The translations under genes and the position numbers were made by a program. Source: Sedimentitalea sp042687825 (GTDB lineage: Bacteria > Pseudomonadota > Alphaproteobacteria > Rhodobacterales > Rhodobacteraceae). Taken from it: a DNA stretch of 64,000 nucleotides. The notes beneath the pieces were generated by a model that was not told where the DNA came from, did no database searches, and saw only the letters and a program-made list of their open reading frames with translations. Positions 18,941 through 27,264 of the stretch are shown here, in pieces; position 1 is the first letter of the stretch, and the number at the start of each line of letters is the position of its first letter. The stretch is from positions 62,001 to 126,000 of the forward strand of contig NZ_JBHUQE010000009.1 in assembly GCF_042687825.1 (NCBI RefSeq), written 5' to 3'.

Positions 18941-21900
18941 CGAACAGCTCGCAGAAATTCATCGCTCGAAACCGCGCTCCGCGGGTGCAGATCGAGTATG
19001 ATGTCGAGCTGTACGGATCGCAGAAAAAGGTCCAGCTGCCCTTTGTCATGGGGGTCATGTCCGATCTCGCGGGCAAATCCACAGTGCCGCAGCCGACGAT
19101 CGAGAACCGCAAGTTTCTGGAGATCGACGTGGACAATTTCGATGAACGTATGCGGGCGATGCAGCCCCGCGCCGCGTTCAGCGTGCCCAACACTCTGACC
19201 GGCGAGGGCAATTTGCAGGTCGATCTGACTTTTGAAAAGATGGACGATTTTTCGCCGCAGGCGATTGCCGCCAAGATCGAACCCCTGCGCGCCCTGCTGA
19301 CGGCGCGCACCCAGTTGTCCAACCTGGCGACCTATATGGACGGCAAGGCCGGCGCCGAGGCGCTGATAGAGCGCATCCTTGCCGACCCGACCTTGCTGGA
19401 AGCACTGTCCGATCCGACCAGTGCCGACGCCGATGCCACGAATGCCGCCCTGAACTCGCTGCGTACCGCGGCGACCGACGTGCCCGAGCCTGCCGACAGC
19501 ACCGACGCCACTCTGGACGCCCTGCGATCCAAAGAGGGGATCGAGGCGCCCAAGGCCAAAGACGCCACCGCCGCCGCTCTGAATGCCCTGCGGGCCGCAG
19601 AGATGGCCGAACCCACGACCGAGGACACCACCGCCGCCGCGTTGGACGCCCTGCGATCCAAAGAGGTGATCGAGGCGCCCAAGGCCAAAGACGCCACCGC
19701 CGCCGCCCTGAATGCCCTGCGGGCCGCAGAGATTGCCGAACCCACGACCGAGGACACCACCGCCGCCGCGCTGGACGCCCTGCGATCCAAAGAGGGGATC
19801 GAGGCGCCCAAGGCCAAAGACGCCACCGCCGCCGCTCTGAATGCCCTGCGGGCCGCAGAGATGGCCGAACCCACGACCGAGGACACCACCGCCGCCGCGT
19901 TGGACGCCCTGCGATCCAAAGAGGTGACCGAACCCCAAGTCGAAGACACGACCGGGGCCGCTCTGGAGGCCTTGAAAAGCGCGCCGATCCAGCATGAAAC
20001 GCCGACAGAAGACGATAGCGACAATGCTCTGGATGCGTTGCGGGCCCTGGGCGTGACGGATACGGAAACGCTGGATGACAGCGCCGCCGCGCTGGACGCT
20101 TTGCGCGCCCGTCATTCAGACGCGCCCGAAGCAGACGATACTGCCAGTGCGGCTCTGGAAGCGTTGCGTGGGCAGGACACGGCCGTGCCCGAGCCCGTTG
20201 ATACTGCGGATGCGGCGCTGGAGGCGTTGCGCAGGACCGAAATTGCGGACCCCGACCCCGACGATGGCGCCGATGCGGCGTTGGATGCATTGCGGGGGGC
20301 TGAGGTCGAGCCTGCAGATCCCCGGGCCGATGGCGCCGCGGCGCTGGACAGCCTGCGCCAGGCGGATGCCTCTGAACCCGAAGAAACGGGCGCGGCCGAC
20401 ACGGCACTTGAGACGCTGAGAGCAGCACCGGTGGTGGAAACCGACACCGACGATGGCGCCGACATAGCGCTGGACGCCCTGCGCGACACCGAGGTTGCGG
20501 AACCCGAGGCCGATGACAGTGGCGCGGCGCTGGACGCCCTGCGCGACATCGAGGTTGCGGAACCCGAGGCCGATGACAGTGGCGCGGCGCTGGATACCTT
20601 GCGCGACATCGAGGTTGCGGAACCCGAGGCCGATGACAGCGGCGCGGCGCTGGATACTTTGCGCAATGCAGCGCCGGAACCGGCCAATGCCGGGAAGAGG
20701 CCGGATGACGAACCTGTTGGGGTCGATACCCCGGCAACACACAACCCCTCGGATGCGTCGCCCGACGCACCCGCCGAAGACGCAGCGTTTCCGGACGATC
20801 TGGAGGAGCCGGCGAGCAATATCACCGCGCCGCCCGACCCGACCCAGCCTCCGATCATGGACAAGCCGCCGACACCCGTTGAGCTGGACGCACTTGAACC
20901 CGAACCGGAATCCGCCCCGGCGAGCGATCTGGACGACCTCCTGAGCGACCTGGGGTCGGCAGCCGCAGCGCCGCAGGCATCCGAAGCCGTTCCAGAACCG
21001 GGATCCACACCGGCCAGCGGTCTTGAAGACCTGTTGGGCGATACCGGTGCAGACGTCATCGTGCCGGACCCGACCCCCGAACCGCAACCCGCGCCCGGCG
21101 GCGAGCTTGACGATCTGCTGAGCGATATTGAAACGAATGCCGCTGAACCGGTCGCCTCGGCCCCGGCCCCCGAACCGCCACCCGCGCCCGGCGGCGAGCT
21201 TGACGATCTGCTGAGCGATATTGAAACGAATGCCGCTGAACCGGTCGCCTCGGCCCCGGCCCCCGAACCGCCACCCGCGCCCGGCGGCGAGCTTGACGAT
21301 CTGCTGAGCGATATTGAAACGAATGCCGCTGAACCGGTCGCCTCGGCCCCGGCCCCCGAACCGCCACCCGCGCCCGGCGGCGAGCTTGACGATCTGCTGG
21401 GCGATATTGAAACGGATGCCGCTGAACCGGTCGCCTCGGACCCGGCCCCCGAACCGCAACCCGCGCCCGGCGGCGATCTTGACGATCTGCTGGGCGATAT
21501 CGAACCGGATGCCGCTGAACCGGTCGCCTCGGACCCGGCCCCTGAACCGCAACCCGCGCCCGAAGGCGATCTTGACGATCTGCTGGGCGATATCGAACCG
21601 GATGCCGCTGAACCGGTCGCCTCGGACCCGGCCCCTGAACCGCAACCCGCGCCCGAAGGCGATCTTGACGATCTGCTGGGCGATATCGAACCGGATGCCG
21701 CTGAACCGGTCGCCTCGGACCCGGCCCCCGAACCGCAACCCGCGCCCGGAGGCGAGCTGGACGATCTGCTGGGCGATTTGGGCTCGGCACCGGCGGACCC
21801 CGAAACGCCGCCAATTCCGGAACCGATTGCCGAAACCGCGCATGTTGGTGACCTGGACGACCTTCTGGGCGATATCGAAACGGATGCCGCGGAACCGGGC

Positions 21901-24033
21901 GCATCGGACCGGACATCTGCCTTGCAACCTGCCCCGGCAAGTGACTTGGACGACCTGCTGGGCGATATCGAACCGGATGCCGCTGAACCGGTCGCCTCGG
22001 ACCCGGCCCCCGAACCGCAACCCGCGCCCGGAGGCGAGCTGGACGATCTGCTGGGCGATATCGAAACGGATGCCGCAGAACCGGACGCATCGGACCGGAC
22101 ATCTGAATTGCAACCTGCCCCGGCAAGTGACTTGGACGACCTGCTGGGCGATCTGGGGGCGGACGCCGCCGAGGCTGACGCACCGGACCCCGAACCGGCC
22201 GCGCCAGAGGCTGCCCCGGCGGGCGATCCGGACGATCTGCCAGGCGATCTCGGGGCAGCGGCAGACTCGGCTTCCGCAGCCTCAGCCGAGTCGGGTCAGC
22301 ACAGTGCGTCGGCCCCCGAACGGCCGCCTGAACCGGAATTCGCCTTTGGTACAATGGCCGCCGATCGGCCGGATGCGCAACGGTTGAACCGCAAGCGGTT
22401 CCGCCTGGCGCTGATGGGCGATTTTTCTGGCCGGGCGTCGCGCGGGCTGATCGAAACGGGCGATGCGCTGGCGGCGCGTCCGGCGATCCTGCTGGATCCG
22501 GATACGGTCGAAGAGGTGATTTCGGGCTTTGCCACAACCCTGGTTCTGCCGATCGGCAGGGATGGTGCGGGGGTCGAAGTCAAGCTGACCGAACTGGACG
22601 ACCTGCACCCGGACGAGCTGTACGAAAACGTCGCTCTTTTCGCGGAACTGGTGGGGCTGCGCAGTCAGCTGGCCAGCGGCGCCACCGCCGAGAATGCGGC
22701 CCAGCGCCTGCGCGCCTGGGGCGAGGCGCATGGCACGCCGGTGACTCCGACGCATCGCAAATCCGCGGGCAATGCGGTGCCGGCCGACCGGCGGCTCAGC
22801 GATTTTCAGCGGCTGATCGGCGATACCGGGGCCAGCCTGACGCAACCCTCGCCGCTGGACGATCTGATGGCGCGCATCGTCGGGCCGCATATCCGGGCGG
22901 TGCCGGATGCCGACGCGTTGGCGATGCAGGCGGCGGTGGATCAGGCCCTTTCCGCTGCGATGCGTCTGGTGCTGCATCACCCGGAATTCCAGTCTGTCGA
23001 GGCGCAATGGCGTTCGATCGACCTGATTGCCCGCAGCATCGAAACCGACGACACGCTCGAGGTGATGCTGTATGATATCTCGGCCGAAGAGATCGCCGCG
23101 GACCTGGCCAGCGCCGAGGATCTGGCGCAAAGCGGCTTTGCCCGCCTGTTGACCGAGGCGCCGCTGGACGAGGAGACCGGTCGCGGCGGCTATTCGGCGT
23201 TAATCGGCTTATACACCTTTGAGGAAACGCCGCCGCATGCCGAACTGCTGGGCCGGATCGGCCGTGTTGCGGCACATGTGGATGCGCCGTTTCTGGCGGC
23301 CCTGTCGCCGGCCTTTATGGACATCGCCAAAGCGGACCGGCACCCGCTGGTCGCGACGGCCTGGGACACGCTGCGGGCGATGCCCGAGGCCGGGCATCTG
23401 GGCTTGGCGTCGCCACGGTTCCTGCTGCGGCGCCCCTATGGCGCGAAATCCGAGCCGATCTACGCGTTCGATTTCGAGGAATTCACCATGTCGGCCGGTC
23501 TGGGGGGCATGCTGTGGGCCAACCCGGTGGTGCTGGTGGCGATCCTGCTGGCGAAATCCTATCGCGAGAATGGTGCCAGCATGGGCTTGGGCTCGATCAT
23601 GTCCCTGGGCGACATGCCCTATCATGTGGTCACCGACCGGCATGGCGATCAGGTGGCCTTGCCCTGCACCGAACGCAACCTGACGCTGGACAAGGTGGAG
23701 AAGGTCATGGCGCGCGGCGTCATGCCGGTGGTGTCGATCAAGGGGCGCGACGAGATCCGGCTGGCCTCGTTCCAGTCGCTGGCCGGGGGCGACATTCTCG
23801 GACCCTGGTCGGATGTACCGCCGCCGCCACCCTCGCCCCCGAAACCCGAGCCCCCGAAACCCGAGCCTGTGGTGGCCCAGGAACCAGCGGCGTCGCCAAC
23901 GGATGGCGCCGAGGACGATCTGGGGCTGGACGATCTGCTGGCGGGGTTCAGCGACAGCCCACCGGCCCCCGATGGCGATGGCGGCAGCGATGATATCGAT
24001 GCCGACCTGGCCGCATTGTTGGAGGATTTATAG
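18937..24033 (+). CDS. Giant T6SS sheath-protein fusion: TssB - repeats - TssB-like - TssC-like
   Basis: 1698 residues, uninterrupted. Residues 1-158 are a canonical TssB, about 80% identical by eye to the tssB product. Residues 172-588 hold 20 copies of a 21-residue Ala/Glu repeat with an L-[DNE]-[AST]-L-[RK] core. Residues 662-1108 hold about 15 copies of a 31-residue Pro/Ala/acidic repeat with a [DE]LDDLL[GS]D core. Residues 1150-1250 are a second, diverged TssB-like domain (FRLALMGDFSGR, then VEVKLTELDDLHPDELYEN). Residues 1305-1625 match the TssC core (LVLHHPEFQSVEAQWRSIDL, GLASPRFLLRRPYGAKSE), but the C-terminal 120 or so residues of TssC are missing and replaced by a proline-rich tail ending in LDDLL and ALLEDL. 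It probably joins or caps the sheath in the cytoplasm. TssB-TssC-like fusions occur elsewhere to my knowledge; the added TssB and repeat arms are unusual. Confidence 0.85.
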   Translation: MTNSSQKFIARNRAPRVQIEYDVELYGSQKKVQLPFVMGVMSDLAGKSTVPQPTIENRKFLEIDVDNFDERMRAMQPRAAFSVPNTLTGEGNLQVDLTFEKMDDFSPQAIAAKIEPLRALLTARTQLSNLATYMDGKAGAEALIERILADPTLLEALSDPTSADADATNAALNSLRTAATDVPEPADSTDATLDALRSKEGIEAPKAKDATAAALNALRAAEMAEPTTEDTTAAALDALRSKEVIEAPKAKDATAAALNALRAAEIAEPTTEDTTAAALDALRSKEGIEAPKAKDATAAALNALRAAEMAEPTTEDTTAAALDALRSKEVTEPQVEDTTGAALEALKSAPIQHETPTEDDSDNALDALRALGVTDTETLDDSAAALDALRARHSDAPEADDTASAALEALRGQDTAVPEPVDTADAALEALRRTEIADPDPDDGADAALDALRGAEVEPADPRADGAAALDSLRQADASEPEETGAADTALETLRAAPVVETDTDDGADIALDALRDTEVAEPEADDSGAALDALRDIEVAEPEADDSGAALDTLRDIEVAEPEADDSGAALDTLRNAAPEPANAGKRPDDEPVGVDTPATHNPSDASPDAPAEDAAFPDDLEEPASNITAPPDPTQPPIMDKPPTPVELDALEPEPESAPASDLDDLLSDLGSAAAAPQASEAVPEPGSTPASGLEDLLGDTGADVIVPDPTPEPQPAPGGELDDLLSDIETNAAEPVASAPAPEPPPAPGGELDDLLSDIETNAAEPVASAPAPEPPPAPGGELDDLLSDIETNAAEPVASAPAPEPPPAPGGELDDLLGDIETDAAEPVASDPAPEPQPAPGGDLDDLLGDIEPDAAEPVASDPAPEPQPAPEGDLDDLLGDIEPDAAEPVASDPAPEPQPAPEGDLDDLLGDIEPDAAEPVASDPAPEPQPAPGGELDDLLGDLGSAPADPETPPIPEPIAETAHVGDLDDLLGDIETDAAEPGASDRTSALQPAPASDLDDLLGDIEPDAAEPVASDPAPEPQPAPGGELDDLLGDIETDAAEPDASDRTSELQPAPASDLDDLLGDLGADAAEADAPDPEPAAPEAAPAGDPDDLPGDLGAAADSASAASAESGQHSASAPERPPEPEFAFGTMAADRPDAQRLNRKRFRLALMGDFSGRASRGLIETGDALAARPAILLDPDTVEEVISGFATTLVLPIGRDGAGVEVKLTELDDLHPDELYENVALFAELVGLRSQLASGATAENAAQRLRAWGEAHGTPVTPTHRKSAGNAVPADRRLSDFQRLIGDTGASLTQPSPLDDLMARIVGPHIRAVPDADALAMQAAVDQALSAAMRLVLHHPEFQSVEAQWRSIDLIARSIETDDTLEVMLYDISAEEIAADLASAEDLAQSGFARLLTEAPLDEETGRGGYSALIGLYTFEETPPHAELLGRIGRVAAHVDAPFLAALSPAFMDIAKADRHPLVATAWDTLRAMPEAGHLGLASPRFLLRRPYGAKSEPIYAFDFEEFTMSAGLGGMLWANPVVLVAILLAKSYRENGASMGLGSIMSLGDMPYHVVTDRHGDQVALPCTERNLTLDKVEKVMARGVMPVVSIKGRDEIRLASFQSLAGGDILGPWSDVPPPPPSPPKPEPPKPEPVVAQEPAASPTDGAEDDLGLDDLLAGFSDSPPAPDGDGGSDDIDADLAALLEDL
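19450..20700 (+). repeat. Coding tandem repeat A: 20 units of about 21 residues
   Basis: Each unit begins L-[DNE]-[AST]-L-[RK] and continues with about 16 acidic, Ala/Pro/Thr-rich residues. At DNA level, units 2-7 form a higher-order 129-base repeat (43 residues) with copies beginning near 19515, 19644, 19773 and 19902 that are almost identical. Units 17-19 form a second nearly identical block around 20470-20660. The pattern suggests recent expansion by slippage or recombination, and a short amphipathic helix spaced by disordered acidic linkers. Confidence 0.9.
20922..22260 (+). repeat. Coding tandem repeat B: about 15 units of 31 residues with a DDLL core
   Basis: The period is 93 bases (for example GCGAGCTTGACGATCTGCTG at 21101 and again at 21194). 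The protein core is [DE]LDDLL[GS]DIE, followed by an Ala/Pro-rich stretch. Units 3-5 are identical at protein level, as are 7 and 8, so expansion is recent; units 10 and 14-15 are diverged. Each unit presents an acidic hydrophobic motif of the kind used as a short docking site. Copy number may be uncertain in short-read assemblies. Confidence 0.9.
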
Positions 24034-24099
24034 TGATGATTACCGTTGATTTGAGACCGCCCCGCCGCTGCAGTCCCAGCCGTATTGAAAGGACAGCCG

Positions 24100-26337
24100 A
24101 TGCCTGATTACAAACCCTACCCGGATGCGCGCAGCTGGTTGTCGGGCGAGTTTTCCTGGCCCGAATCGGCCGGGGAATACGGTCCGAACCTTTATCGGGC
24201 GGTCATCCACGAAGGCTTGAGCAAGCTGACCGAGATGAGTGTGCTGATCCGCAGCTGGTCAGAGGACGCCAATATCGGCGACATCGTCGGGCGCAACCTG
24301 CGGGTGCACCTGAAAACTGAAAGCGAAAGCGAACGGGTGTTTTCCGGCGTCTGCATCTCGGCTGAAAAAATCGGATATTTCGAGGGCAATTATTATTACC
24401 TCGCCGAAGTCCGGCCCTGGTTCTGGCTGTTGACCCGCACCCAGGATTGCCGGGTATTTCAGGAAAAGACGGTGGTCGAGATCATCACCGAAGTCGTCGG
24501 GGATTCCGGGTTTTCCGACTATCTGGACGAACTGACCGGAACCTACAGCGCCCGTACATATTGTGTGCAATACCGCGAAAGCGATTACGACTTTCTGTGC
24601 CGCCTGATGGAAGAGGAAGGCATCTATTTCTATTTCAAGAACGATCTGGATTCGACCGGCGTCGAAAAGCTGGTCCTGTGTGACTCGATCAGCGGGCATT
24701 CCGATGTGCCGGGTCACGCCACGATTGACTATCATGCGCGCCAGATCGAGCGCGGCGCGGAAACCTCGCGCCAAGACCATATCGCCGAATGGACCGCGCT
24801 GGAAAACCTGACCCGCGGCAAGGTCACCCTGAACGATTTCGACTTCAAGCTGCAGAATGCCGATCTGAAATTCGAAAATGCGATTCCGCTGGGGGAACAT
24901 AGCTACACGGACTACGAGGTCTATGACTATCTCGGCCACCATCGCTATCCCGGTGTTTTCAACGATGACAAGGCGCTGGGCGAGAAATACGCCGCCGTCC
25001 GTATGGAGGCGGAAGCGGCGCGGTTCGAACAGTTTCGCGGGGCCGGTAACGTGCGGGCCCTGGCCGTCGGTCAGACCTTTGCCCTGGAGCAGCACCCGGA
25101 CGATGCGCAGAACTCCAATTACCTGATCACCGGGGCCGAGCATTTCGTGCAGGATCAGAATTTCCTGCAAAAGGACGACGAGACCAAGCAAAAGTCCCGC
25201 AAGGATGCGCTGAACCGCCATGGCGTCAACGAATTCATCCTGAAGGAGATGAGCCGGCGCGAACGCGCCAGCCGCCGCGATCTGCAGATGATGGCCCGCG
25301 ACTTTCCCGAGGCCATGGCTGGCGATGCCTATGCCTGCACCTTTCGCGCCATCCCCAAGGTCACGCAGTACCGCGCGCCGCTGAAAACCCCGTGGCCGAA
25401 AATCTCGGGGCCGCATACCGCCACCGTGGTCGGCGAGGCCGGCGAAGAGATCTATACCGACGAATTCGGTCGCATCAAGGTGCAGTTCCACTGGGATCGG
25501 TTGGGCGAAAAGAACGAGAATTCATCGTGCTGGGTGCGGGTGATGACGCCCTGGTCGGGCACCGATTACGGCATGGTGGCCATTCCCCGCATCGGACAAG
25601 AGGCGGTGATCCAGTTCGAAGAGGGCGATCCGGACCGGCCGATCTGTACCGGGATGATCTATAACGCGTGGCAGAAGGCGCCGTATGACTATCCGAACGA
25701 CAAGACCCAACTGGGCATCCGCACCAAGTCGACCAAGGAAGGCGGCGCGGAAGACTACAACGAGCTGATGTTCGAGGATCTGAAAGGCGAGGAACTGATG
25801 CGCGTTCAGGCGCAGAAGGACCATCAGATGCTGGTCAAGAACAAGTCCGTGGTCACCATCGGCCAGGGCGAGGTCGATGCCGGAGACCATGACGATGAAG
25901 GCAGCCTGAGCGAGGTGATCCGCAACAACGTCACCCGCACGATCCAGGAGGGCAACCACTATCACACGATTGCCCAGGGCGACGAGGAATTCAAGATCGA
26001 GACCGGCAGCCAGACCATCGAGATCGCCACCGACAAAACCCAGACGATCACCGAGAACTATTCGACGACGGTTGAAAACGGTGATCACGACACCGCGGTG
26101 TCGTCGGGCAACATGTCGGTGGGCGTCGATGCGGGCAAGATCGAGATCGAGGCGGCCCAGAGCATCGAGCTGAAAGTGGGCGGATCGTCGATCAAGATCG
26201 AACCGGCCAAGATCACCATCAAGAGCACGATGATCGACATCAAGGGTGACGCCAAGGTCGATGTAAACGGCGCGATGACCAATGTGAAAGCCAGCGGGAT
26301 ACTTGTTCTCAAGGGCTCTCTGACAAAGATCAACTAG
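24100..26337 (+). CDS. vgrG: T6SS spike protein VgrG (TssI)
   Basis: The ATG at 24100 follows AAAGGAC at good spacing; an in-frame TTG at 24085 is less likely. 745 residues. A gp27-like region (1-380, with VQYRESDYDFLCRLMEEEGI) is followed by a gp5 OB-fold (FGRIKVQFHWDRLGEKNENS, then WVRVMTPWSGTDYGM), and then a triple-stranded beta-helix tail of short repeats (QTIEIATDKTQTITENYS) ending KGSLTKIN. No extra catalytic domain follows, so cargo would be carried by PAAR or an adaptor. VgrG trimers form the puncturing spike. It follows the giant fusion by 66 bases and precedes the adaptor-like gene by five. Confidence 0.96.
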   Translation: MPDYKPYPDARSWLSGEFSWPESAGEYGPNLYRAVIHEGLSKLTEMSVLIRSWSEDANIGDIVGRNLRVHLKTESESERVFSGVCISAEKIGYFEGNYYYLAEVRPWFWLLTRTQDCRVFQEKTVVEIITEVVGDSGFSDYLDELTGTYSARTYCVQYRESDYDFLCRLMEEEGIYFYFKNDLDSTGVEKLVLCDSISGHSDVPGHATIDYHARQIERGAETSRQDHIAEWTALENLTRGKVTLNDFDFKLQNADLKFENAIPLGEHSYTDYEVYDYLGHHRYPGVFNDDKALGEKYAAVRMEAEAARFEQFRGAGNVRALAVGQTFALEQHPDDAQNSNYLITGAEHFVQDQNFLQKDDETKQKSRKDALNRHGVNEFILKEMSRRERASRRDLQMMARDFPEAMAGDAYACTFRAIPKVTQYRAPLKTPWPKISGPHTATVVGEAGEEIYTDEFGRIKVQFHWDRLGEKNENSSCWVRVMTPWSGTDYGMVAIPRIGQEAVIQFEEGDPDRPICTGMIYNAWQKAPYDYPNDKTQLGIRTKSTKEGGAEDYNELMFEDLKGEELMRVQAQKDHQMLVKNKSVVTIGQGEVDAGDHDDEGSLSEVIRNNVTRTIQEGNHYHTIAQGDEEFKIETGSQTIEIATDKTQTITENYSTTVENGDHDTAVSSGNMSVGVDAGKIEIEAAQSIELKVGGSSIKIEPAKITIKSTMIDIKGDAKVDVNGAMTNVKASGILVLKGSLTKIN

Positions 26338-26342
26338 GTGAC

Positions 26343-26957
26343 ATGATGAACCCGCGTTTCAAAGATCTCGTGAAAATTCCCAAGGATCCTGCGGTGAAAC
26401 AGCTGTCGCAGGCCAATGTCGTGCTGCGCACGCCGCTTGACTCGCCCGCCAGCGCTTCGCCCGAACAGGTGCTCGAGGAACTCGAACAGAAACAGGCCTG
26501 GCTGGACATCCTGTCGCTGCTGTCGGTGTTGCTGCCGCCGCGCGAGCGGGTCTGGTGGGCCTGTCTGGCGGCGCGCGACTATATCGGGCCGAAATCCGAT
26601 AAGGATCCGCCGTCGCTGGTGCGTTCCGAGGAATGGGTGTTCAATCCCGACGAGGACCACCGCGAGGCCGCGCGCGCGACCCTGGATCATGCTTATGTCG
26701 ACGACGAAACCGTGCATTGCGCGACCGCGGTTCTTTATGCCGACGGCACGCTGGGACCCGGCGATCTGGCCCAGCATCCGGCGCCGGCAGGGGCGGCCGA
26801 GGCCTCGGTCTTTGCCATGAATGTGGTAGCGCTGGGGGAACTATCTGATAGGTTTGACGAACATATCCAGGTGCTGATCGACCGCGCGCTGGACATCGCC
26901 CGGGGCGGCAGCGGCCGGGTGTCGGCGACAGAACCGGAACAGGAGGCAAGCACATGA
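26343..26957 (+). CDS. Small cytoplasmic protein between vgrG and PAAR, possible spike adaptor
   Basis: 204 residues. No signal peptide or membrane segment. The middle has a helical block (LEQKQAWLDILSLLSVLLPP, RERVWWACLAARDY), followed by a second helical domain with two cysteines. I believe related proteins sit beside PAAR genes in other alphaproteobacterial T6SS, but I cannot name the family with certainty. Location between vgrG and PAAR, with a five-base gap and a four-base overlap, suggests a chaperone or adaptor loading PAAR or an effector onto VgrG. Confidence 0.6.
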   Translation: MMNPRFKDLVKIPKDPAVKQLSQANVVLRTPLDSPASASPEQVLEELEQKQAWLDILSLLSVLLPPRERVWWACLAARDYIGPKSDKDPPSLVRSEEWVFNPDEDHREAARATLDHAYVDDETVHCATAVLYADGTLGPGDLAQHPAPAGAAEASVFAMNVVALGELSDRFDEHIQVLIDRALDIARGGSGRVSATEPEQEAST

Positions 26958-27256
26958 CCAAACCCCAGGCCCGGATCACCGACAATGTTCTGTGCGCGAT
27001 GTTCGCGCCCTCGCCGGCCGGACCGGTGCCCGGCACCTCGATGATCATTCCGCCCTGTGCGCCCACTGTGCTGGTGGGCAATCTGCCGGCGGCGCGGATT
27101 GGGGATATGCACCCCTCGGGCCTTGGGCCGCATCCCAATGTGATGGGCTCGGCCACCGTGATCATCTCGAACATGCCGGCGTCGCGGATCGGCGACAGCA
27201 CGGGCTGCGGCGGGGCGATCCTCAAGGGCGAATTCACTGTGCTGACCGGAGGTTAA
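26954..27256 (+). CDS. PAAR-domain spike-tip protein
   Basis: 100 residues, a stand-alone PAAR. Features are MTKPQARITDN at the start, the repeated A-R-I-G-D/S-R-I-G-D motifs (AARIGDMHPSG and ASRIGDSTGCGG), and Pro/Gly-rich short strands that make the metal-bound cone on the VgrG tip. There is no effector extension. The start overlaps the upstream gene by four bases and the stop is eight bases before fha. Confidence 0.93.
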   Translation: MTKPQARITDNVLCAMFAPSPAGPVPGTSMIIPPCAPTVLVGNLPAARIGDMHPSGLGPHPNVMGSATVIISNMPASRIGDSTGCGGAILKGEFTVLTGG

Positions 27257-27264
27257 GCGCCGCG

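Noticed and set aside
20922..22260. CRISPR-like or non-coding minisatellite reading of the 93-base repeats
   Set aside because: There are no spacers of unique sequence, the period is a multiple of three, and the frame is kept through all copies.
24100..26337. Evolved VgrG with an effector domain
   Set aside because: The C-terminus is only beta-helix repeat ending KGSLTKIN, with no additional domain.
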